Source: Granulicella sp. S156
GTDB lineage: Bacteria > Acidobacteriota > Terriglobia > Terriglobales > Acidobacteriaceae
Direction of reading: 5' to 3'
Assembly (NCBI RefSeq): GCF_009766105.1
Contig: NZ_LMUH01000022.1
Location: 99,545-163,544 of the forward strand
Length of the DNA stretch: 64,000 nucleotides
The position numbers were made by a program, and so were the translations under genes. This document shows positions 8,521 through 16,166 of the stretch, one piece after another. The notes below the pieces were generated by a model that was not told where the DNA came from, made no database searches, and saw nothing but the letters and a program-made list of their open reading frames with translations. How positions within the stretch are numbered: position 1 is the first letter of the stretch; each line of letters opens with the position of its first letter.

Positions 8521-10617
8521 TCAGAGACGCATTGGCTGCGGCTCGGCCACCGGAATATCCTCTTCATGGCTGGCTTCCGGGCCATCGGGTTCAGGGTCGC
8601 TCGCCGCGACTTCCGGCTGCATTGGCTCGTGCGGTTCCTTTTGGTCTTCGTCACTCTTTGCAGCGACAGCCTGCGGCTCTACCGGCGGAGCCGTTGTTTT
8701 TGCCTCCGGCGATGGAGGCACTGCGGCCTCTAAGTCGAGGGCCGGTTTGACTTCCGGCGATGCCTTCGGAATGAGCGTCAGTGGATCGAATCGCAGTTCG
8801 TCACCCTCTACCTTGCGCGGTAGAAATGCCGGTGTGGTCTGCGGCACGTCCATGTACTCGAAGTGAAAGCGGGCGACGTTGTTGCCCAGCTTGAGAAACG
8901 CGTGGCGGTTCTCAAGGCCGGAGATTTCAGAGTCCATTACCAACGGTTCGATCTGCCGGTCTACGGCGAAGTTCCTGCCTGAGCGCGAGCCGTCGAAGTG
9001 CGTCTCCTTCATGCGCTCGATTTCAACCTTGCCGATGGCATTCGATACCCATTCGGCTGCCTTCGGCTCCGTAGTCTTGAGGAATATCTTGGTGGCCGGC
9101 TGCGAGAGCATGACTTCCGCGAGGTGTCCGTAGATGACTTCCAACTGGGCTTTGCCCTGAAATCCCAGAACGAGCGGGTTCTTGGACTTCCTGTTTTCGG
9201 TGATGGCGGTATGGAGTTGAGGCAGCCGTTGCAGGCTGGCAAGCTCGTCCAAAACGAACCATACCGGAGTCTGTTTGTCCTGCGGCGCGGTCAGCAGCCG
9301 CATGACGAGCAGGTCGATCCAAAGGCTATGCAGCGGCCTCAGCGCCTCGCGCTCGGTCGGGCTGGACGTAATAAAGATCCATCCCTTTCGACTGGCGGAC
9401 CATTCGGTCGCGCTCCATGCCCTGTTTTTTGCCTGCTCCTTCGTTGGCAGCATACGAAGGCTGTCCGCAACCAACCCCAGCGAGGCCAGAACTCCGTTGC
9501 GCTGCTGCTGCGCTCCCTTGGCAATCATGGCCTCCATCTCGGTGCCCTGTACCCGCTGGTCGATCTCTGCGGGCTTCGACAGCCATTCCACGAGCTGCTG
9601 CGGATTCGGCCCGTAAGTCAAGAGATGGGCAAATATCTTCTGCGGAGTTTCCGTAAAGAACTCGCCCTTTTTATCGCTGGTCGGCTGGTAAAGCGAAGCC
9701 GCGATTGCCTTCGCTTCCGCCTTCCGGCGCAGTTCTTCGGACGGTCCCCAATAAGGGCACCGCTCGTCCAATGGGTTAAGCACGATGTCCTCTCGCTTCT
9801 TGTCGTAGAACCTCTGGATGAACTCGCAAGCCGGGTCGTAGACGATGGCCGCATCACCCCTGCTCTGTATCTGGCGGAGCACCTGCATGATGAGTGTCGT
9901 CTTGCCGGCCCCGGTATCGCCCATCAGTTCGATGTGTTGCGATTCGGCCTGCAGCGGTATCCGCATCATCTCTTTGGCCTCGGTGGTGACGAAGCCGATG
10001 CCGTCGCCGCTTACCGTCTTGTTGAACTGCCTGGGGGTGAGCAGGACAGGGCCTTTGAGCCGACGCCCGTACTTCAATTCCTTGCGGCGGCGAATATCTT
10101 TGCGGATGGAGAATGGGAGCTGCGCGAGCAGCGAGAGGAAGCCGAAGAGGAGCGGAAGCTGGTAGATGTCACGGAGCCGGTCGCCCCCGTAGACGGCATT
10201 CTGGAGATATGTGTGGAGACGGCTATCAATGTATTTCTGCTCTGGGCCGCGATAGAGAATATCCAATCCCCGCGCTTCAGCCGCCGCAGAAAGTGCCAGC
10301 GGAATATGCTGGCCGCCTGAGGCGAGAGTCGCACCATCCTTCACGTCAGACTCGGACGCAAGTTCGGCTCCGGCGCTCACGCCAGCGGCATAAAGCAACT
10401 GATATTTGTGGCTTCCGTTGAACACACCGCCCACGGCTGTACGGAAGTAAATGGGCGTGTAGAACTGCTGCAGGGGAGTCTGACCTCTGCTGAAGCGGAG
10501 GTAAACGAACATGCCGGTCAGTATCAGCGCGAAGAATACCGCGCCGTAGGTGTAGATGGGCGAATGCGGCGGGAAAATGATGGTCTCTTTGCGGCCCCAT
10601 CTTGGCGTATTCATCAT
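8521..10617 (-). CDS. virD4: VirD4/TraD-type T4SS coupling protein ATPase
   Basis: 698 residues. There is an N-terminal transmembrane helix near residues 22-43 and a second hydrophobic stretch near 148-165. Walker A MGDTGAGKTT lies near 230 and Walker B WFVLDELASL near 450. This is the layout of VirD4/TraG/TraD proteins, inner-membrane hexamers that link the relaxosome to the secretion channel and drive DNA transfer. The last 80 residues are acidic and Pro-rich, as in many coupling proteins that contact the relaxase by their tail. The start overlaps the stop of the small relaxosome gene, and the relaxase gene follows within 9 bp. The first of two adjacent ATGs (10617) is given; 10614 is equally possible. 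Confidence 0.9.
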   Translation of the reverse strand: MMNTPRWGRKETIIFPPHSPIYTYGAVFFALILTGMFVYLRFSRGQTPLQQFYTPIYFRTAVGGVFNGSHKYQLLYAAGVSAGAELASESDVKDGATLASGGQHIPLALSAAAEARGLDILYRGPEQKYIDSRLHTYLQNAVYGGDRLRDIYQLPLLFGFLSLLAQLPFSIRKDIRRRKELKYGRRLKGPVLLTPRQFNKTVSGDGIGFVTTEAKEMMRIPLQAESQHIELMGDTGAGKTTLIMQVLRQIQSRGDAAIVYDPACEFIQRFYDKKREDIVLNPLDERCPYWGPSEELRRKAEAKAIAASLYQPTSDKKGEFFTETPQKIFAHLLTYGPNPQQLVEWLSKPAEIDQRVQGTEMEAMIAKGAQQQRNGVLASLGLVADSLRMLPTKEQAKNRAWSATEWSASRKGWIFITSSPTEREALRPLHSLWIDLLVMRLLTAPQDKQTPVWFVLDELASLQRLPQLHTAITENRKSKNPLVLGFQGKAQLEVIYGHLAEVMLSQPATKIFLKTTEPKAAEWVSNAIGKVEIERMKETHFDGSRSGRNFAVDRQIEPLVMDSEISGLENRHAFLKLGNNVARFHFEYMDVPQTTPAFLPRKVEGDELRFDPLTLIPKASPEVKPALDLEAAVPPSPEAKTTAPPVEPQAVAAKSDEDQKEPHEPMQPEVAASDPEPDGPEASHEEDIPVAEPQPMRL

Positions 10618-10991
10618 GCACGCTCCAGGTCTTGCAGCGCGTCTTCGGCGACGCTGCGTTTGCGCTTTTTGACCTCGGCAACCATGTTGTCGAAGGCTTC
10701 GGGCGTGAGCTTTTGGCCGGTCGCGAGTGGCCGGAAGAGGTTGGTCAGCATGAGACGAATGCCCATGATCTCGGTAAGCTCCGTGCTGGCCGCAGAGGTG
10801 CCCGCGTCCCGTCCAAGTTCATCGCGGATAAGCTGGCGTATCAGCTCACCCCGCTGCACGCCGCGACTCTTTGCAAGTGCATCCAGGTTCCGAGTCTCTT
10901 TGCGGGTCAATCGAGTGGAGACGCTGCGCTCTCGGAACACCTCGCGTCGTTGTGCAGCTTCCGCAATATCGTCATCGCTGAGTAATGACAT
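10614..10991 (-). CDS. Relaxosome accessory DNA-binding protein (MobC/TraJ-like)
   Basis: 125 residues from ATG 10991, chosen because GGAGG lies 5 bp upstream; a TTG four codons earlier is disfavoured. The segment SVSTRLTRKETRNLDALAKS followed by RGELIRQLIRDEL is typical of ribbon-helix-helix proteins of the MobC/TraJ type. The gene sits between the candidate oriT and the coupling-protein gene and overlaps the latter by 4 bp. Its likely role is to bind oriT and help the relaxase open the nic site. A dyad at 11007-11026 just upstream could be its operator. The family is assigned from pattern and position. Confidence 0.65.
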   Translation of the reverse strand: MSLLSDDDIAEAAQRREVFRERSVSTRLTRKETRNLDALAKSRGVQRGELIRQLIRDELGRDAGTSAASTELTEIMGIRLMLTNLFRPLATGQKLTPEAFDNMVAEVKKRKRSVAEDALQDLERA

Positions 10992-11006
10992 CTCGCCCTC
11001 CAAATC

Positions 11007-11026
11007 ACGTATTCGCGTGAATACGT
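11007..11026. promoter_or_regulatory. Perfect dyad upstream of relaxosome gene
   Basis: ACGTATTC (11007-11014) and GAATACGT (11019-11026) are perfect inverted 8-bp arms around GCGT. A third related half, GTGAATACG, follows at about 11037-11045. The dyad is 16 bp upstream of the minus-strand ATG at 10991, where an autorepressing ribbon-helix-helix protein would bind. It could equally be part of oriT. Confidence 0.5.
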
Positions 11027-11099
11027 CTGTCTTCAGGTGAATACGCCGTACCGGTAAGTGTTTGTGCCCGTTGGCGCTGCTTCACGAATCCGTGTGGCA

Positions 11100-11170
11100 C
11101 CGCTGCACGACCCTCGGAGGGGTGGAGTGTCAACATGCTTCCGGTGCGTAGCACCGTTTCCACCCCGCCA
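11100..11170. other. Candidate origin of transfer (oriT)
   Basis: The 196-bp gap between the relaxosome gene and the next coding region is rich in dyads. GGGGTGGA (11119-11126) pairs with TCCACCCC (11159-11166), and inside the loop CGGTGC (11142-11147) pairs with GCACCG (11151-11156) around GTA. Nested hairpins next to relaxosome genes are typical of oriT. The core TGCGTA recalls the TGCGTA of R388-type MobF nic regions, but no nic site can be proved by eye. Confidence 0.5.
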
Positions 11171-11187
11171 CGAATTTACATGGAGGT

Positions 11188-11514
11188 TCATGCCTTCAAT
11201 GCCCGCACAGTTTCCGTGGACTCCACCCCGGCATCTGCCCGCCCATTGGGTTTCTTTGATGGGCGCGCTACAGTGCCATTGGTCGGGGCTTTACGGATAC
11301 GGAGGGTGCAGGCAACTTGGGTGGCTTGCGAAGTCTTGAGGAAGTCCTGGAAATCGCGGTCTTTGGTAAAGACGTAGTTGAGGGCTTTGTCTACAACATC
11401 GTCTGCCGATGCGTGAATAAAAGCGGCGTACTGATCGACCTGAGCCGCAGTTGTCTCATCGAGACGAATTGAGGCGCTGATATGACGGCTTTGGCTGATT
11501 TCAAGTAGAGGCAT
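11188..11514 (-). CDS. Small ribbon-helix-helix-like protein of the transfer region
   Basis: 108 residues with AAAGGAG just upstream of the ATG. The N-terminal half (HISASIRLDETTAAQVDQYA, then ADDVVDKALNYVF) has the strand-helix-helix pattern of RHH DNA-binding proteins. The C-terminal third is basic, low in order and without a known motif. It lies 12 bp downstream of virB11 and borders the candidate oriT, so a second relaxosome or regulatory role is plausible. No named family is recognised with confidence. Confidence 0.55.
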   Translation of the reverse strand: MPLLEISQSRHISASIRLDETTAAQVDQYAAFIHASADDVVDKALNYVFTKDRDFQDFLKTSQATQVACTLRIRKAPTNGTVARPSKKPNGRADAGVESTETVRALKA

Positions 11515-11526
11515 CTTGGTACTCCT

Positions 11527-12501
11527 TTAGGTGAGGGATTGGGGTGTTGATTCACTGGCGAAAACGGACTCGATCTGGAAGCGTTTGGCATCACGGTCGT
11601 AGCCGCGAAGAGCGAGCACTTCGCGGATGACGCGGCGGCCCGGAAGCCGCTCGACATGCACGATGAAATCGACGGCCTCGGCAATCTCAGCTTCCGTGTC
11701 AACGAAGGTCGATTGGGCATGGTTGCGCATGACGAGATTGGCGAAGCGATGCAGGGCCTTTTCGGCGGAATTGGCATGGATCGTAGCCAGCGAACCGGCA
11801 TGGCCGGTGTTAAGCGAATCGAGCAGCGTCCGCGCCTCGATTCCGCGCACCTCGCCAAGGATGATCTTGTCCGGTCTCCAGCGGAGAGCGGACTTGAGAA
11901 GATCGTCGAAAGTGACGTTGGCCTTGAACGTATCGGTCTGGCACTCGACGGCCAGCATGTTCGGCTTCTTGATATGCAATTCGGAGGTGTCTTCGATAAC
12001 GACGATGCGCTGATCTTCGGGGATGGCGTTCGCCAGAACGCGGAGGACAGTTGTCTTTCCAGTCGATGTTCCGCCACTGATAAGCACTGTCTTTCCAGCC
12101 GCGATCTGTGCGGCCAATAGGTCAGCGAGCGGCTGCGTCAGCGTGCCGCGAGCGATAAGGTCATCCACGGTGTAATGGTGGCTGGGAAACTTCCGAATCA
12201 CAAGTGCGGGCGAAGGCCGCACGACCGGAGGAATGACCGCTGCGAGGCGGCTCCCGTCAGGGAGCTGCGCGTGCAGTACGGGGTTGTCTTCGTCCAGATG
12301 TTTGCCGAGCTGGTTGGCAATGACTTCGAGGCCGGTACGGAGCCTGCCGGCGTCGAAGCAAACAGTCTCTTCCCGACGCATGATCCCGTCCCGTTCGTAC
12401 CACCATGACGAATCGGGATTGCCCATGATCTCGCTGATACTGTCGTCGAGCAACAGCGGCTCAATGGGGCGAAGGAATGGAAGGATCAACTCGAAACTCA
12501 T
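11527..12501 (-). CDS. virB11: VirB11/TrbB traffic ATPase
   Basis: 324 residues, the usual length. Walker A GGTSTGKT is at 143-150. It is followed by an Asp box (VVIEDTSELH), a Walker B/His-box region with GEVRGIEARTLLDSLNTGH, and ATIHANSAEKAL. These define the VirB11/TrbB secretion ATPases, hexamers on the cytoplasmic side of the inner membrane that power pilus assembly and substrate transfer with VirB4 and VirD4. It lies downstream of ssb and is separated from it by a hairpin at 12521-12548. Confidence 0.92.
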   Translation of the reverse strand: MSFELILPFLRPIEPLLLDDSISEIMGNPDSSWWYERDGIMRREETVCFDAGRLRTGLEVIANQLGKHLDEDNPVLHAQLPDGSRLAAVIPPVVRPSPALVIRKFPSHHYTVDDLIARGTLTQPLADLLAAQIAAGKTVLISGGTSTGKTTVLRVLANAIPEDQRIVVIEDTSELHIKKPNMLAVECQTDTFKANVTFDDLLKSALRWRPDKIILGEVRGIEARTLLDSLNTGHAGSLATIHANSAEKALHRFANLVMRNHAQSTFVDTEAEIAEAVDFIVHVERLPGRRVIREVLALRGYDRDAKRFQIESVFASESTPQSLT

Positions 12502-12520
12502 AGCGGGGCCTCACAGCGAT

Positions 12521-12548
12521 GGAAGCCCAGCGGGTTAGCCGGGCTTCC
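12521..12548 (-). terminator. Hairpin between ssb and virB11
   Basis: GGAAGCCC (12521-12528) and GGGCTTCC (12541-12548) form a perfect 8-bp stem in the 67-bp gap downstream of ssb. No T-run follows on the minus strand, so it may lower rather than end read-through, or protect the ssb mRNA. Confidence 0.45.
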
Positions 12549-12568
12549 GTGGGAAAAGAGAAAGAGGC

Positions 12569-12952
12569 TTATGCGGCCTCGTCCTCCTGGTTGAACTCGT
12601 CCTGTTCCTGCTCCTCGGGGGCGGCCTTCTCGGCGCGGTCGAGCTTCAGGATCGAATCGACCCGCACCTCCCAGATGCGCTGCTTTGAGTCGGTCTTCTT
12701 GCTGTCATACTCCCGGCTGCGCAACTCGCCCTCGACCTGGATATGTGCGCCCTTCTTAAGCGTGCCAGCGAACTCAGAGAGCTTGCCGAAGACCACGCAA
12801 CGGTGCCATTCGGTGTGCGAGATATACTTGCCGTCCTTCTTGTAGGAGGACTTGGTTGCCAGCGAGAGAACTGTGAAGCTGCGGTTGTTGGTGGTGCGAA
12901 CTTCTGCGTCGTTGCCGAGGAAGCCGATGAGGGTTACTTTGTTCTCATACAT
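12569..12952 (-). CDS. ssb: Single-stranded DNA-binding protein
   Basis: 127 residues from ATG 12952 (GGAG upstream). The OB-fold pattern is clear: MYENKVTLIGFLGNDAEVR, then FTVLSLATK, then HRCVVFGKLSEFA and GAHIQVEGEL. SSB coats single-stranded DNA during transfer and after entry. The tail is acidic (Glu/Gln-rich) but ends in EDEAA, without the DDDIPF-like tip that recruits host repair proteins. Element-borne SSBs are common in ICEs. It is set apart from virB8 by a 459-bp gap, suggesting its own promoter. Confidence 0.9.
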   Translation of the reverse strand: MYENKVTLIGFLGNDAEVRTTNNRSFTVLSLATKSSYKKDGKYISHTEWHRCVVFGKLSEFAGTLKKGAHIQVEGELRSREYDSKKTDSKQRIWEVRVDSILKLDRAEKAAPEEQEQDEFNQEDEAA

Positions 12953-13411
12953 GGTCGTGTCTCCGTTTGTTGAATTTCCCGATCTTGCTCGGGTCACACC
13001 GGGCGGAGCCAAGCGAGAGGGCCCGGCTCCCAAGTGCCGAAGCTCTGCATTTACGGAGGGTCCGGTACGGAAACCGTAACCCGTAGGGCGGCGAAGCCGA
13101 AGCAGAAGAGCGAGCTGCCGCAGGGCGCCGGATAGGCCCCGAAGCAGTGACCGAGCATAAGACGGGATACATACCGGCAGACACATGAGGGAGCAAAGTT
13201 CTCATCCCCACTCAGGCTGCGGAAGTTCGCCACAAACGCAGCTCGATTCGAGTTGGCATGTCCTTCGCAAGAGGCGCACGATTCGCCACCGCCGTTGCAG
13301 GTCTGGGCGCTCACGACAGCCCGCTCAATCATGCACGGGGACAGGGAGTAGAAAGCAGCCGGGTTGACAGCATGAAGGGACATGGAAAGCCTCTGGATCG
13401 TCGATACATCC
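12953..13411. other. 459-bp gap between virB8 and ssb, no supported gene
   Basis: Open frames here lack a ribosome binding site and recognisable protein character. The stretch 13,080-13,160 is G+C-rich with short GAAGC-type repeats. It probably holds the ssb promoter, but no clear -35/-10 pair was found on the minus strand. Confidence 0.4.
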
Positions 13412-14098
13412 TTAGTCGAACGCTTGGTCGGCCCGGAAGCGCACGATGGTCAATCCAAGAGGGTTCACGGCCAGCTCATTGTTCTTCACGTTCTCGCGGA
13501 AAACGTAGGTCACACTGGCCGTCCATCGTTCCCGCTTGAGTTCGGTATGATCCGCTGGGTTCGTGTACACCTTTTCAAACTCGATCCGCGCCGAATATGG
13601 GGACAATCGAAGATCGTCAAGCACCACGTTTTTGATCTCCACATCCACATACGGAAGGGTGCTGTCGTTCCGATAGGTGAGGATAATGTTGTCCTTCCTC
13701 TCCTGCTCGATCACGGCACGTTGCACGTCGCTGTTGAGGAAGTAGAGAGCATTGGTCTGATCGCGCTCGATGGTGAAGCGATTGCGGCTGAAGTACAGCT
13801 CCGCCCAGCGAGAGAGGTAATACTTGTTCTCCGCCTCCTGGGGACGGTATTGGAAGTTGCGGTAGTCGATCGCTTCGGCCCGGCCAACATCGTTGATACG
13901 GACAATTAACGGGTGCGCATTGATAAGTGCCTTCTGGCTCTTGTAGACGAGCGCGGCGAGTGCGAGGCAGACGGCCACAAGGCACAGGATTGTGACCTTG
14001 AGATATGTGTTCATCACTAACGGGTCGCCGTACTGTTCGAGGTAGCGTTCCGCCGCGCGGGTTATCTCGGGTGGTGCCTTTTCCGTTGCTGTCGTCAT
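13412..14098 (-). CDS. virB8: VirB8/TrbF mating-channel protein
   Basis: 228 residues. A short cytoplasmic N-terminus is followed by one transmembrane helix at about 32-50 (LKVTILCLVAVCLALAALVY) and a periplasmic domain of the VirB8 fold, with a conserved-looking NALYFLNSDV stretch and a C-terminal NPLGLTIVRFRADQ. VirB8 nucleates assembly of the inner-membrane complex. It has GAGGAG before the ATG and sits 11 bp after virB6, at the end of the main T4SS operon. Confidence 0.85.
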   Translation of the reverse strand: MTTATEKAPPEITRAAERYLEQYGDPLVMNTYLKVTILCLVAVCLALAALVYKSQKALINAHPLIVRINDVGRAEAIDYRNFQYRPQEAENKYYLSRWAELYFSRNRFTIERDQTNALYFLNSDVQRAVIEQERKDNIILTYRNDSTLPYVDVEIKNVVLDDLRLSPYSARIEFEKVYTNPADHTELKRERWTASVTYVFRENVKNNELAVNPLGLTIVRFRADQAFD

Positions 14099-14109
14099 CG
14101 CTCTGCTCC

Positions 14110-14979
14110 TCAGCCCATTAGGGCGGCTGTTGCTGCCGTCGTCGCAAGACCTGTAATGACACCTGTGCCCGCGTCATGTCCGCCCGTGTGTCCCGAGAAG
14201 ATGGTTGCCGTCATGGCCGGAATCTTGAGCAGGATGAAGCCGTTGACGAGGACCAAGAGAATCAGCATGGGGAGCTGCTTGACCATCTGCCCCGGATCGA
14301 CGAATCCCGACATGATGGCGTAGTAATGCGCCAGCAATTGCGACAGGATGCTCAAAGTCGCAGCAGCCACAACCTTGTAGAAAGAGAAGCCAAGAAAGGC
14401 GCGAAGCCAGCCCCAAAATAAGAAGTCCAACTTGTCGAAGACAAGGAACGGAATGAAGATCGGCCCGAGCATCCCGACGATGGTACTGGCGACTGCACCG
14501 TAAGCGATGATGACGCTAATAAGCGCGGAGAGACCGGCAATGAGTACCTGTATCAGCGCGTAGATGATGGCGTTATATGGATTCGCCACCGTGGACATCA
14601 TTCCCGGCCCTTCGTTCGTTTGAGCCTGCTGTAATGTGTTCAAGATGTTGGTCGCGCTGTCGGTCCCGATTTGATTCACTAGATATTGAGCGCCGCCATT
14701 AATGAAACCTTTGAGCGAGTACCCGATGCCGGGGATGCTGGAATCGTAGAACTTGACCATCGTGTAGGCGAAGGTAATGAGCATAAAGAAACTCAGAAAC
14801 TTGCCCATGCTGAATCCTGGGCCACCTTGCGCGGAGGCAAGCGCCTCTTGCACACCGAACCACACGAGCATGATGGTGGCGAGAGCGACACAGATATGCA
14901 CTCCCATTGCGTCCACAGATGGAGAGACGGTGCTTGTCAGTGAACTGCACGCTTGGGTAATCCAATTCAGGAGATCCAT
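14110..14979 (-). CDS. virB6: VirB6/TrbL polytopic channel protein
   Basis: 289 residues with about six hydrophobic segments, for example near 28-45, 60-80, 130-155, 160-180 and 228-245, and a Gly/Thr/Ala-rich C-terminus. This is the pattern of VirB6/TrbL, the inner-membrane protein through which the DNA substrate passes. Sequence conservation in this family is low, so the call rests on topology and on the position between the TrbJ-like and VirB8 genes. Confidence 0.8.
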   Translation of the reverse strand: MDLLNWITQACSSLTSTVSPSVDAMGVHICVALATIMLVWFGVQEALASAQGGPGFSMGKFLSFFMLITFAYTMVKFYDSSIPGIGYSLKGFINGGAQYLVNQIGTDSATNILNTLQQAQTNEGPGMMSTVANPYNAIIYALIQVLIAGLSALISVIIAYGAVASTIVGMLGPIFIPFLVFDKLDFLFWGWLRAFLGFSFYKVVAAATLSILSQLLAHYYAIMSGFVDPGQMVKQLPMLILLVLVNGFILLKIPAMTATIFSGHTGGHDAGTGVITGLATTAATAALMG

Positions 14980-15003
14980 ATTTTGCCTCGCTCTCGGGTG
15001 TGG

Positions 15004-15807
15004 TTAGTACCGCATAGCTGCGGCGGCTCCGGCATACGACGGCGCGACGGCGTTATAGCCGGACTGGAACTGATTGGCCTGCTGGAACGTCGCCTTGAGT
15101 GCGTCCTGCTGCTGCTTCTGCGAGACGATCTGCTGCAAGGTATTCGCCTGGCTAATCTGGTTGGCCTCCTGCTGAGCCATCAGCTGCAAAATGAGCGCAC
15201 GATTGATCCGCTGCAGGGTCGCCAGTTCCGTTTGTTGGGTGGGGTCGGTGGAGTTGGATGCCGCAGCGAGCGCGTTGATATCGGCCTGCCGTTGTTGGGA
15301 GTTAGCGCGGATGGTTCCGAGCGTCTGTAGATTGCTCGCTGTCACCGAGTCGTTGATGTCAGAGGTCGCTCCCTGGGCTGCGATCTGCTGTCGGCCGGAG
15401 AGGCTGAGATTCCCGTAACCGTTCAATTGGCCCGTTCGCGGAACCGATGCCTGTTGGTAGGCATACGACGCGTTCACGCCAGTATTGGCCGAGTTGGTCC
15501 ACGGCTGGGAGTTGCCGTAGGTATTGGCGGCCTGATTGACCATCATCCAGACCGATGAAAAGGACATGAACGGCTGATAGAGGCTTTGCGGAGACATAGC
15601 CATCTGGTGGGCAAGGTTGTAAGTCGCAATGGCGTTGTCGGCCAGCTTTACGGAATTGGTAAAGATATTTTGCCCTTGTTCGATCTGCTGGACAGCGTGG
15701 GCAGATTGGGTTGGGTCAAAAACGACACCGGAGCCGAACTGGGCGTGTGCTGCAACCGGAGCCGCAATCGAGACGGTCAACGCGATTTTAAGAAAAGAAT
15801 GCTTCAT
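15004..15807 (-). CDS. VirB5/TrbJ-like periplasmic conjugation protein
   Basis: 267 residues. A Sec signal peptide ends at AAHAQ (about residue 22). The mature part is Gln- and Ala-rich and helical (for example QIEQGQNIFTNSVKLADNAI), as in TrbJ/VirB5, which sits at the pilus tip or in the periplasm. It lies between the small lipoprotein and virB6, the usual position for trbJ before trbL. AGGAGG precedes the ATG. Confidence 0.75.
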   Translation of the reverse strand: MKHSFLKIALTVSIAAPVAAHAQFGSGVVFDPTQSAHAVQQIEQGQNIFTNSVKLADNAIATYNLAHQMAMSPQSLYQPFMSFSSVWMMVNQAANTYGNSQPWTNSANTGVNASYAYQQASVPRTGQLNGYGNLSLSGRQQIAAQGATSDINDSVTASNLQTLGTIRANSQQRQADINALAAASNSTDPTQQTELATLQRINRALILQLMAQQEANQISQANTLQQIVSQKQQQDALKATFQQANQFQSGYNAVAPSYAGAAAAMRY

Positions 15808-15866
15808 GGCTCTGCCTCCTGTGGCTGAGTGTGGGTGGATTGATGATTTGCTCTTGATCTGAGCCG

Positions 15867-16157
15867 TTACTTCTGGAGTGCTTCGATCTGCTGCTCAAGA
15901 GCTGTTACTTGTTGAAGCTCTTGGGCACACTTTTGATTGTGAGCGGCCTCCTCCTGCGGTGTTGGAACCTTCGGTGCCTCACCTTTTAAATAAGACTCGG
16001 CACCTTTTGCTCCGAAGGCTGGAGCGATGCAGTCCTTGTTGTATTGCGTGTTGAGTGGCTTGTATTGGGCCTCTAGCTTGTCGATCTTTGCCTGCTTACT
16101 CTCGCAGCCGGCAAGGGCGACACAGAACAAGATAGAAAGTGTGAGGAAACGGCGCAT
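15867..16157 (-). CDS. Small lipoprotein of the T4SS operon (VirB7/TrbK-like role)
   Basis: 96 residues. A signal sequence with lipobox LAGC puts the lipidated Cys at residue 18. The mature part is a helical, Lys/Glu/Gln-rich segment ending in a heptad-like QQVTALEQQIEAL. Small lipoproteins in T4SS operons (VirB7, TrbH, TrbK) anchor VirB9 in the outer membrane or act in entry exclusion. Here it follows virB10 by 9 bp. Two mature Cys residues (43 and 77) could form a disulphide. Which function applies cannot be decided. Confidence 0.65.
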   Translation of the reverse strand: MRRFLTLSILFCVALAGCESKQAKIDKLEAQYKPLNTQYNKDCIAPAFGAKGAESYLKGEAPKVPTPQEEAAHNQKCAQELQQVTALEQQIEALQK

Positions 16158-16166
16158 AGAAACTCC

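Noticed and set aside
8998-10320. 440-residue plus-strand frame over the coupling-protein gene
   Set aside because: Same reason: the minus strand encodes a VirD4 protein with clear Walker motifs.
13051-13383. Possible small gene between virB8 and ssb on the minus strand
   Set aside because: No ribosome binding site, no family character; Cys/Ser/Arg-rich as expected of non-coding G+C-rich DNA.
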